From Candidatus Bipolaricaulota bacterium (GTDB lineage: Bacteria > Bipolaricaulota > Bipolaricaulia > Bipolaricaulales > Bipolaricaulaceae): a stretch of 5,036 nt of DNA. The notes beneath the pieces are model-generated. The model saw only the letters and a program-made list of their open reading frames with translations, was not told where the DNA came from and did not search any database. Made by a program: the position numbers and the translations under genes. How positions within the stretch are numbered: the first letter of the stretch is position 1; each line of letters begins with the position of its first letter. Shown one piece after another: positions 1-5,036 of this stretch. The DNA lies in assembly GCA_025060555.1 (NCBI GenBank), contig JANXBC010000074.1, positions 1 through 5,036 of the forward strand. The letters run 5' to 3'.

Positions 1-491
1 GTCTCACCACAAAACTGAATCGGGTAAACACAGGTGGAAGTCAACCCGGCAGCCAAAAGGATTTGTTGCCGATAGACTCGCGCCTGCTTGTCAAGCCGAG
101 TGATGGTTTCACGTTCATCTCTCGACATCCTTCGTCGTTGGCCTTCGGGAAACTCTACAAAGGCGTAAGCTTCATCCTCCTCAATCTCTTTGGGCTCATA
201 GATCGGTCGGACCTTCAACCATTGACCATTCTTCGCGTACCAAAGCAAATAATCGCAAACGATCGGAAGTGTCACGGTCCCTAGTCCAGCAGTCTTCTTG
301 AACGAGATGACGGCGACAGCATTGTCAGCTCCGAAAATTTCATCGAGCAGTAATCGCACTCGATGCATATTCTCATCGTTGATCTGCACGAAGATCGAGC
401 CGCTCTCGGTCAGGAGTTCGCGTGCTAGGAGCAGGCGGTCGCGCAGGTAGGTGAGGTAGGAGTGGATGCCCAGCTTCCAGGTGTCGCGGTA
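1..491 (-). CDS. Same DNA methyltransferase, continuation after the frameshift; runs off the left edge
   Basis: This frame stays open for 163 codons from 491 to the left end of the window and has no start codon of its own that makes sense. It begins YRDTWKLGIHSYLTYLRDRL, exactly the block that should follow EPEKIK of the 425-1054 fragment. It continues with LARELLTESGSIFVQINDEN and HRVRLLLDEIFG, which are typical Mod conserved segments after motif IV. Beyond that (bases about 1-330) come FKKTAGLGT, VCDYLLWYAKN and an acidic and basic stretch that looks like the start of the target-recognition region. The later AdoMet-binding motif (FxGxG, C-terminal in this class) would lie outside the window. 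I interpret 1-1054 as one gene. If a single base were restored near 492, the combined product would have about 351 residues inside the window. GC falls to about 50% in this part, against about 60% in the preceding part. Confidence 0.85.
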
Positions 492-1054
492 GGTTTGATC
501 TTCTCCGGCTCGCGGGTGAGGTCTTCGTCCTTGTCCTTCACGTCGCGTTTGTCGATCCGCGGCTGGAAGTTGCTGGCGTATTTGATGCCGTAGGGCGGGT
601 CCATGTAGATCATCTGAACCTTGCCCGCCATGCCCTCCTTGACCAGGAGCGAGTTCATCACCAAAAGCGAGTCCCCTAGAATCAGCCGATTGGTCCAGCC
701 CACCTCGTGTTGGTAGAACTCCACCCGCGCGTCCGCGGGAAGTGGAGTCTCCCCAAAAAGCTCCAGTTGAGCGGGTTCCGGCCGCTGCACAGCGCGAAGA
801 ATGGCCTTGGGCGAAACGTACTCATGGATGTGGAGCGAAACCACATCTACGTCGAACGAGGTGCGCTCGGCTTTGCCAGCCCAGACAAGCTGGGGATCTA
901 GGTGCGGATCGTATTGGTAGCGCACCGTTTTCCGCTCACGAACCCCGAAGGAGGAAGCAATACCTGCGGGAGGGTTATTTTTTCTTCGCGCCTCCGCATG
1001 CCGAAAATCCTCTAGATCGAGACGTTCAGCACTCTCTTTCTTGCGCCGCGGCAC
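425..1054 (-). CDS. Type III-like adenine-specific DNA methyltransferase (Mod), N-terminal part, ended early by a frameshift
   Basis: This is the N-terminal part of a site-specific DNA methyltransferase of the type III Mod (beta-class amino-MTase) family, which transfers a methyl group from S-adenosylmethionine to adenine. Seen: a basic N-terminus (MPRRKKESAE), a YDPHLDPQLVWAGKAER block (residues 48-64), LILGDSLLVM (124-133), then the catalytic motif IV, DPPY (152-155, bases 590-601), in the context MIYMDPPYGIKY. EDLTREPEKIK (177-187) is the usual segment that leads into a RDTWKLGIHSYL block, but that block is found in another frame (see 1-491). Read literally, this frame gives about 210 residues and stops at 425, far short of the several hundred residues of the family. 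I chose the GTG at 1054 because AAGGTGG lies 6 bases upstream and homology-like sequence starts there. An in-frame ATG further up at 1129 would add 25 unlikely residues. Family identity is secure; the partner helicase-nuclease is not in the window. Confidence 0.88.
   Translation of the reverse strand: MPRRKKESAERLDLEDFRHAEARRKNNPPAGIASSFGVRERKTVRYQYDPHLDPQLVWAGKAERTSFDVDVVSLHIHEYVSPKAILRAVQRPEPAQLELFGETPLPADARVEFYQHEVGWTNRLILGDSLLVMNSLLVKEGMAGKVQMIYMDPPYGIKYASNFQPRIDKRDVKDKDEDLTREPEKIKPTATPGSWASTPTSPTCATACS
492..494 (-). other. Frameshift point in the methyltransferase gene (one base missing)
   Basis: On the minus strand the reading is ATC AAA CC TAC CGC GAC ACC. K ends the upstream frame and Y (TAC, 491-489) begins the downstream one, with only two bases between them where a codon is needed. 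Restoring one base (for example CCC or GCC, giving IK-P/A-YRDTW) rejoins both conserved halves. There is no long homopolymer or simple repeat here, so classical slippage-type phase variation is not suggested. A true inactivating mutation or a sequencing or assembly error fit equally well. Confidence 0.85.
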
Positions 1055-1060
1055 AAACCA

Positions 1061-1078
1061 CCACCTTTTTGTAGTATA
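1061..1078 (-). promoter_or_regulatory. Ribosome binding site and possible -10 box of the methyltransferase gene
   Basis: AGGTGG (1066-1061, preceded by A) lies 6 bases ahead of the GTG at 1054 and decides the start. TATACT (1078-1073) just upstream could be a -10 box. The best -35 at 17-base spacing is a weak TTTCCG (1101-1096). Initiation about 7 bases after this -10 would leave a leader of only about 12 bases, so the ribosome site is much better supported than the promoter. Confidence 0.4.
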
Positions 1079-1374
1079 CATTTTTGGGCGGAGCACGGAA
1101 ATGCATGACGTTGGGTTACTGCAGTGCACTCACCAGGGATTTCTTTCTGGGGGCGGCTAAGCATGCTCGGAGGCACCTGCCCAGGCCCAAAGGGCCAAGG
1201 AAGTCGGACAAAACTCAGGGGTGAAGTCACCACACCAAACCCGTCGAGAAAAAACTCGCGGCCTACGTCAATGAACAGGCCACAGTGGGGGGTAGTGAAA
1301 GACAGAATGAACAAAGGAAAGTATCTAGCCTCGCGAAAAGAGAAGGTACCAAAAACGTCTACATTATGCCCAAC
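1079..1374. other. Gene-free stretch with a cluster of short inverted repeats
   Basis: No frame here has a credible start, ribosome site or protein-like composition, and I see no tRNA signature (no GTTCRA loop) and no rRNA. It does hold several inverted repeats within 100 bases: GGCCC-AAA-GGGCC (1184-1196), GGTGA-AG-TCACC (1220-1231), CCGtCGAG-AAAAAA-CTCGCGG (1241-1261, one bulged T) and GGCCT...AGGCC (1260-1281). The last two overlap at 1260-1261 and so could not form together. None is followed by a T-run on either strand, so none qualifies as an intrinsic terminator. The stretch may carry the upstream control region of the methyltransferase gene, the end of the 1375-2043 transcript, or a structured RNA. 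The sequence alone does not decide. Confidence 0.4.
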
Positions 1375-2043
1375 TTATTCTCCCGCTGGCTCTTCCACGG
1401 GGGCCTTCCCGCCGAAGACGATGAAAACCTGGAACACCATGGCGCTGAGCTGCCCAGGCGGGCCCGCCACGGCAGTTCCGCTTATCTCCCAGGGATCGCC
1501 CCAACTGAAGAGGTAACCAACGTTCACCTTGACGAACATCCAGTCCAAGAGAAAAAGCTCGGCGCTCACATAGGGCTGGAGTGCAAAGAAACCGCGGCTG
1601 AGAGAGGTCGAGGCCGGGGTAGCCAAGGCCTCCCCAAAGGAGCTTGGCTTGTGGAAAACTAGCAAAAGTTCAGCGCTTCCGCCGCCGATCATGAGGCCCA
1701 AAGAAAGGGCGGCACGCTCCTGCGCCACCAGACCTTGCTCCATCACGAACCCACCCACACCGAGCGAAAGCTGTGCGCTTTTTTCGCCCGAGGAAACGGT
1801 GATATCACCCCCGTAGCCCATCCCGCCAAAGCGCGAACCCGTCAAAAACCCGCCAAAACCGCAGCCACCCCAAAGGACCAAGGGCGAGTCAAACTCACCA
1901 AAGCCCGCCTGGGAAAGCTCTTCGTTCAACTCCTGGAGGTTTGGAAAAAGGAAAACAGGCATGAACCCCCCGCCGCCAATACCAAGCGGCTCCTGCGCCC
2001 AAACCCCTACGCCCAAGACGACCAACGCCAAGATAATGCGCAC
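1375..2043 (-). CDS. Secreted glycine-rich, beta-strand-rich protein of unknown function
   Basis: A 222-residue protein I do not recognise by name. Residues 1-16 (MRIILALVVLGVGVWA) form a short signal peptide with a VWA cleavage site before QEP, so the product is exported. The mature part is rich in glycine and aromatic residues: GIGGGGFMPVF (21-31), GGCGFGGFLTGSRFGGMGYGG (59-79, split here by K-free loops), and LGLMIGGGSAELLLVF (115-130). Then come alternating hydrophobic strands FFALQPYVSAELFLL (152-166), MFVKVNVGYLF (169-179) and AMVFQVFIVFGG (201-212), and a hydrophilic tail KAPVEEPAGE. This alternation suggests a small beta-barrel or a beta-rich envelope protein. The GTG start at 2043 is preferred because AGGAGGT (2054-2048) lies 4 bases upstream and the signal peptide starts there. 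The same frame is open further upstream to 2418, but that part overlaps the divergent gene and is not coding. No terminator is visible after the TAA. Confidence 0.75.
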   Translation of the reverse strand: MRIILALVVLGVGVWAQEPLGIGGGGFMPVFLFPNLQELNEELSQAGFGEFDSPLVLWGGCGFGGFLTGSRFGGMGYGGDITVSSGEKSAQLSLGVGGFVMEQGLVAQERAALSLGLMIGGGSAELLLVFHKPSSFGEALATPASTSLSRGFFALQPYVSAELFLLDWMFVKVNVGYLFSWGDPWEISGTAVAGPPGQLSAMVFQVFIVFGGKAPVEEPAGE

Positions 2044-2062
2044 CCTTACCTCCTGTGAACAA

Positions 2063-2091
2063 AAAGTACCGCTCTTATTGCGGCTTGACAA
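2063..2091 (-). promoter_or_regulatory. Promoter of the glycine-rich secreted protein
   Basis: TTGTCA (2091-2086), 17 bases, then TACTTT (2068-2063) on the minus strand. The -35 matches the consensus in 5 of 6 bases, and the -10 fits TAnnnT. The -10 ends 19 bases ahead of the GTG at 2043, leaving a short leader that contains the AGGAGGT ribosome site (2054-2048). The -35 lies on the same seven bases (TTGACAA, 2085-2091) that read TTGACA on the opposite strand. Confidence 0.6.
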
Positions 2092-2114
2092 ATGTGGAGA
2101 GGACTGGTTTGGGT

Positions 2115-2124
2115 TATTATGGAG
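2115..2124 (+). promoter_or_regulatory. Possible -10 box and alternative ribosome site of the 2126-2536 gene
   Basis: TATTAT (2115-2120) ends 5 bases before the ATG at 2126, the spacing of a leaderless transcript. A perfect TTGACA lies at 2085-2090, but 24 bases away, too far for normal -35/-10 pairing; the hexamer at the proper distance does not resemble a -35. Alternatively GGAG (2121-2124) could serve the second ATG at 2129 with a 4-base spacing, which would need a transcript that starts further upstream. Confidence 0.35.
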
Positions 2125-2125
2125 C

Positions 2126-2536
2126 ATGATGAGCGCAAATCTTAAACAGATCCTTATTCCCTGGCTTTTGGAACAAGGTGGAGAAGTGAGGGAGAAGGGC
2201 GAGGAAGTGTTGTTCGAGAAGGTTTTGGCCACGCGCACCGTTTTCTTTGCGCGCCGAAAAGCAGTCCTCCGCGTCCGTCTCCGGCCAAAAGAAACCAAGA
2301 AAGAGCTGGAGGTAACCATTGAGCTTGTGGAAAAAGGCTTTGGCCTTCCAAGCGACACGGGAATAGGCGGCATGGTGGAGGTATTCAAAACCACACGCAA
2401 GCGTCTGGGGAGAATCACCGAGAGGTTTGCTCTCCTTTCTCAGCGCTATCAGTTTTCCTTTGATTACACTGCGTTTTCGCGGGGTTTAGAGGAGTGCGCC
2501 AAAAGCGCGGGATACACTGTGCGCTACGTGATGTAG
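2126..2536 (+). CDS. Small charged protein of unknown function
   Basis: A 136-residue protein that I do not recognise. It has no signal peptide or membrane segment and is probably cytoplasmic. It opens with MMSANLKQILIPWLLEQGGE. A basic and hydrophobic core follows, EVLFEKVLATRTVFFARRKAV, split about residues 28-48, and then two strand-like segments, LRVRLRP and KELEVTIELVEKGFG. A glycine-rich turn (DTGIGG) comes next. The C-terminal third has alternating aromatics (YQFSFDYTAF) before a helix (LEECAKSAGY) and the ending VRYVM. An all-in-one alpha/beta fold is likely. Two ATGs stand in tandem (2126, 2129). I report the first because of the leaderless-type spacing from TATTAT; the second would shorten it by one residue. 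The frame is also open upstream to 1961, but that part runs antisense into the divergent gene and lacks a start signal. It is followed after 67 bases by the HEAT-like gene, which has its own promoter. Confidence 0.75.
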   Translation: MMSANLKQILIPWLLEQGGEVREKGEEVLFEKVLATRTVFFARRKAVLRVRLRPKETKKELEVTIELVEKGFGLPSDTGIGGMVEVFKTTRKRLGRITERFALLSQRYQFSFDYTAFSRGLEECAKSAGYTVRYVM

Positions 2537-2567
2537 ATGGCGCGATAAGCCTGTACGGAAGCAAGAT

Positions 2568-2597
2568 TTGACAGACGAGTGTGATAGAGGTTACACT
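2568..2597 (+). promoter_or_regulatory. Promoter of the HEAT-like gene, leaderless layout
   Basis: TTGACA (2568-2573, perfect -35), 18 bases, then TACACT (2592-2597, 4 of 6 including the key T-A...T). Only 6 bases separate the -10 from the ATG at 2604, so transcription should start on or within a base or two of the start codon. No Shine-Dalgarno sequence is present between them, in keeping with leaderless translation. Confidence 0.65.
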
Positions 2598-2603
2598 GGC
2601 GTC

Positions 2604-3251
2604 ATGCCCGGCCGGGGTGTTTCGGCTGATTCTTCTGTTATTGATCAGGAATCCACGCTGATAAGCCAGGCCGTGAACGAACTGCGAGCGGAAGTGGGCA
2701 AGGATGGCCACAAAGCCACGGCGAAGCTTGTCAAACTTTTGGAACACGGCGGAGCCCTGGTTTTTCCGGCGTTGCGAGCCTGGTCGGAGGATAAAGATCG
2801 CGAGGTGCGCAAGGTCATGGCCCAGGCCGTGGCCAAGGCTGTGGACCCTAGGGATCCCTTCCGTGCCCTTTTTCTTTTCGAGCTCATCGCCCCACTCCTC
2901 TGGGATGCTGATCCGAAAATTCGGGCCTTAGCGCGCCGTATTTTGCGAGCCAAGCTCATCCCGGCTTACCCGGAGGAAGCGCTGGAGATCCTGGCCCAAT
3001 GGGCCACTGAGGACCAGAAAAAGCGGGTCCTCGCCGCGCAATGCCTGGCACGGCTGCCTGCGCCCATGGCAAAACGGGCCTTCATCCTCCTGAGGAACAT
3101 GGTGCGCAGCGAGGACGAGAAGGTGCAGCGGGCAGCTCTGCGTTCCCTACGCGTTTGGCAGACGCGGAACCCGGCTGCGGTCGCCGCGGAGCTCCGCCAT
3201 TGGGCTTCCGATCCAGAGCTAGCTAAACTCGTGCCCTTCTTAGGTTTCTGA
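2604..3251 (+). CDS. HEAT-like repeat protein
   Basis: A 215-residue, all-helical protein probably used as a protein-binding scaffold in the cytoplasm; its partner is unknown. Repeats with the HEAT signature (acidic turn, then xxR/KxxAxxxL helix) recur about every 32-38 residues: EDKDREVRKVMAQAV (62-76), DADPKIRALARRIL (101-114), EDQKKRVLAAQCLARL (136-151), EDEKVQRAALRSLRVW (170-185) and a weaker DPELAKLVPFL (203-213). The preceding helix AELIPWLL-like elements are replaced by FLFELIAPLLW (90-100) and YPEEALEILAQW (122-133). There is no signal peptide. I chose ATG 2604 because an in-frame TTG at 2568 falls inside the -35 box and would add 12 residues without a ribosome site. The gene ends TGA at 3251, overlapping the 3' end of the convergent VWA gene by 29 bases. 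DNA-glycosylase AlkD or phycobilin-lyase relatives share this fold, but I see no specific active site. Confidence 0.85.
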   Translation: MPGRGVSADSSVIDQESTLISQAVNELRAEVGKDGHKATAKLVKLLEHGGALVFPALRAWSEDKDREVRKVMAQAVAKAVDPRDPFRALFLFELIAPLLWDADPKIRALARRILRAKLIPAYPEEALEILAQWATEDQKKRVLAAQCLARLPAPMAKRAFILLRNMVRSEDEKVQRAALRSLRVWQTRNPAAVAAELRHWASDPELAKLVPFLGF

Positions 3252-5036
3252 GCTTACGCCAGCTCAAATCCAGGAGGAAACTCCCCGCGCTGGCCCAAAG
3301 GAAAGCCGGCCAAAGCTGTACCCATTCCCGCCTCTCCCCCTGTACGGTGGGTAACTCCTCGTCCTCGAGGATCGTTCCGCCGGTGAGCCGGGCGATGGTT
3401 CGCAGGGTTGCCATGTCCGCGCCAAGCTCGGCGAACTCCAAGGAGTAGGGCAAGGGGATCACCACCGTCCCGCCAAATCGGCCAAGCTCCTCGGCAAAGC
3501 TCAGGAGGAAAACCCCGGCCTTCTTAAGCAATGCCTCGGCTTCATATCGCCCAGGAGCAGTTTGTCTGAAGGACAGGGGCAACTGGGTGTTCGGACCGGT
3601 CAAGGTGCCGGTGAACTTTAGCCCTTGGACCCAGCGCCCGCCTTGGGCCACGTCCAAGCTGATCCGAATTGAAGAAGCTTCCCTATCCCAGCTCACCTCC
3701 ACCGCTTGTCGCTCAGACCAGAGGCGCGCGAAGACCTCCGTGAAGACCGCGCTCAGGGCTGGCGAACTCACTAGCTCCCTGGACCAAATCCCACGAAGAT
3801 CGGTATTGAGCACGGCCACCCGGCCTAACCCCAAGCGGCCAAACACAAGAAGCGGGTCACCTAGCGAGCTTAGGAGGGCTACTTCCGCCGTGGGTTTGGG
3901 GAAGGTGAGGCTGTACCCAAGGAGTTTGGGAAACTCCACCTGGGAAAGGTTCCCGGCGGCGGGACCGGGAACGATGGCGAATTCCCCCTGTAAGAACCTG
4001 GGGCGCAGCGCCTTCCGCGTTTCCTGAACTAAAACGGCACGGAGCTGAGTTGGATCTGAAAGCGCGACCACTTGGCCTCCCCCGGCCTGAGCCAGACCGG
4101 AGAGCACTTCAAGATCAGCGTCTGGACCAATGGCGATCGCTGTCAGTCCTACGCCGCTTTCCCTCACCTCGTCGTACAGAACTTGGAAATTCCGGGCCTC
4201 CCGCACGGTCTTGCCATCGGAGACGAGGATGATGTGGCGGATACGCGCCGTGACCTGCGAAAGGGCGGCCAACGCTAGTTCCACAGCAGGCCAAACATCC
4301 GTGCCCCCACTTGGGGTCAAACCAGCCAAGGCTGAGAAGAACTGGAGTTTCGCGTGGGAAGCAGGAGCGGGGGAAACCAGCAAAAGCGGGGTTCGGTCGA
4401 AAGCGATAGCACCAAGCCAGTCTTGGTCAGGAATCAACTCCGCGGCAGCGGCGGCGGCCTCCTTGAGAAGCTCAAGCTTCGTCATTGAACCAGCGCGCCC
4501 TGCCATGGAAGCGGAACGGTCCAGAACAAAAACGATCGTCGCCTGTGCCTCCTGAAACGCCTGAGGAACAGAAAAGGTCAGGGGAAGGATTTCTTCAACG
4601 GGACCAGCATAGCCAGTTAAGGCCTGCCGCCCCTGGATGACCCAAAGTCCGCCACCTTGCGCCAAAAACGCGCGCAGCCCCTCCACTATGTTCACCCCAA
4701 GAAACCCCAGGGGATAGTCGTCAAGGATGACTACCCCGGCATGGGATAAGTCTTGCAGCGTAAGAGAAGAAACGCGGCAAAACGGGAGCCCAGCACCAGT
4801 GAGCAAGGAATCCACCGCGCTTTCCCCTTCGCCCACAACCAAGATCGGCGGGATTTCCCCCACGGTCAGAACCCAGGAAAACCGATTGTTCTGGGGATAA
4901 GGGTCATCAGGAACGTCAAGGGAGAAATCGAGCCAATAGATGCCAGGCTGGGAAAAGGCTAGGGGGAAGAGCTCCTCCTGTATGCCTGTGCGGAGGGTAA
5001 GCTCTCGGGTTGGGCCAAAAGAGCCATTGATAGACC
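3223..5036 (-). CDS. Membrane-anchored VWA protein with glutamine-amidotransferase-like segments; start lies beyond the right edge
   Basis: 603 residues are visible, with the N-terminus off the window. A GTG at 4863 is not the start: the frame stays open for 57 more codons, and these encode the end of a CARDB/Ig-like domain (GIYWLDFSLDVPDDPYPQNN, then VLTVGEIPPILVV). Domains, numbered from the window edge: amidotransferase-like fold about 62-155 (VVILDDY, FLAQGGGLWVIQG); VWA about 166-342; a second amidotransferase-like element about 393-418 (GRLGLGRVAVLNTDLRGIW); a beta-rich segment; a conserved-looking SLEFAEL...IARLTGG (531-553); one C-terminal membrane helix (about 573-590, LWPAFLWASAGSFLL) and a basic tail. 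The VWA metal-binding site is complete: DRSAS (D172, S174, S176), T245 in GGTD and D273 in VSDG. No catalytic Cys-His-Glu triad is evident, so enzyme activity is unlikely. Relatives often sit with MoxR ATPase, DUF58 and BatA-like genes; those would be upstream, unseen. It is probably an envelope protein in metal-dependent ligand binding or complex assembly. The family assignment is firm; the function is inference. Confidence 0.92.
   Translation of the reverse strand, partial: SINGSFGPTRELTLRTGIQEELFPLAFSQPGIYWLDFSLDVPDDPYPQNNRFSWVLTVGEIPPILVVGEGESAVDSLLTGAGLPFCRVSSLTLQDLSHAGVVILDDYPLGFLGVNIVEGLRAFLAQGGGLWVIQGRQALTGYAGPVEEILPLTFSVPQAFQEAQATIVFVLDRSASMAGRAGSMTKLELLKEAAAAAAELIPDQDWLGAIAFDRTPLLLVSPAPASHAKLQFFSALAGLTPSGGTDVWPAVELALAALSQVTARIRHIILVSDGKTVREARNFQVLYDEVRESGVGLTAIAIGPDADLEVLSGLAQAGGGQVVALSDPTQLRAVLVQETRKALRPRFLQGEFAIVPGPAAGNLSQVEFPKLLGYSLTFPKPTAEVALLSSLGDPLLVFGRLGLGRVAVLNTDLRGIWSRELVSSPALSAVFTEVFARLWSERQAVEVSWDREASSIRISLDVAQGGRWVQGLKFTGTLTGPNTQLPLSFRQTAPGRYEAEALLKKAGVFLLSFAEELGRFGGTVVIPLPYSLEFAELGADMATLRTIARLTGGTILEDEELPTVQGERREWVQLWPAFLWASAGSFLLDLSWRKLRNLRRARV
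3249..3266. repeat. Inverted repeat at the convergent gene ends
   Basis: TGAGCT-TACGCC-AGCTCA is a perfect 6-base-pair stem with a 6-base loop that begins with the TGA stop of the HEAT-like gene. It could act as a weak transcript-end hairpin for the plus-strand unit. It lacks a following T-run and also lies within the coding end of the VWA gene, so it may be chance. Confidence 0.3.

Noticed and set aside
1241..1261. Hairpin with A6 loop considered as an intrinsic terminator for the glycine-rich gene
   Set aside because: The T-run is in the loop, not after the stem, on the minus strand, and it lies more than 100 bases past the stop codon.
1012..1314. Minus-strand open frame with a hydrophobic N-terminus across the gene-free stretch
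   Set aside because: It starts with TTG without a ribosome site and overlaps the start of the methyltransferase gene in another frame; no recognisable features.
1124..1662. Two overlapping plus-strand open frames (1124-1516 and 1285-1662)
   Set aside because: They lack ribosome sites, have composition unlike protein and run antisense to the glycine-rich gene, whose signal peptide and AGGAGGT site make it the real one.
1961..2125. 55-residue upstream extension of the small charged protein
   Set aside because: It runs antisense into the divergent gene and across both promoters, and is proline and threonine rich, unlike the rest of the protein.
2044..2418. 125-residue upstream extension of the glycine-rich protein
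   Set aside because: It is antisense to the 2126-2536 gene, low in complexity, and would bury the signal peptide. The GTG at 2043 has an excellent ribosome site.
3186..3197. 12-base perfect palindrome GCGGAGCTCCGC
   Set aside because: It lies within the HEAT-like coding region, is made of common GC-rich codons, has no loop and no T-run, and is likely to be chance.
3587..4555. Plus-strand open frames inside the VWA gene
   Set aside because: These are reverse-strand shadows of a well-supported gene with recognisable domains, and they carry no family motifs.

Overview
The window looks like ordinary bacterial chromosome from a moderately GC-rich organism (about 60% GC by hand count over 421-780, about 50% over 1-360). 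Two genes start with GTG. Promoters resemble TTGACA plus TAnnnT, and two of them sit only 5-6 bases ahead of an ATG, as expected for leaderless transcripts. A small signal-peptide-bearing, glycine-rich protein of outer-membrane or envelope flavour suggests a diderm. I cannot name the taxon. An uncultured, perhaps thermophilic lineage (for example Bipolaricaulota/Acetothermia or Acidobacteriota) is a guess from style only.

Layout. 1-1054 (minus) is the N-terminal third or so of a type III-like (Mod, COG2189-type) adenine-specific DNA methyltransferase. It runs off the left edge and is split by a one-base frameshift near 492-494. 1055-1374 holds no convincing gene but has several short inverted repeats. 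1375-2043 (minus) is a secreted glycine-rich protein of unknown function. 2044-2125 is a compact divergent promoter region. 2126-2536 (plus) is a small charged protein I do not recognise. 2604-3251 (plus) is a HEAT-like repeat protein with its own, apparently leaderless, promoter. 3223-5036 (minus) is a large membrane-anchored von Willebrand A (VWA) protein with an intact metal-binding site between two glutamine-amidotransferase-like segments. It runs off the right edge and overlaps the HEAT gene tail to tail by 29 bases.

How they fit. The methyltransferase is an accessory restriction-modification component and is probably unrelated to the rest. The divergent pair around 2085 may be co-regulated because the two promoters crowd into 80 bases. 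Many proteins of the VWA/amidotransferase-like type sit in MoxR-ATPase/DUF58/BatA-like clusters, but the genes that would show this lie outside the window. I found no CRISPR array, mobile element, tRNA or rRNA, and no clear sign of a new multi-gene system.
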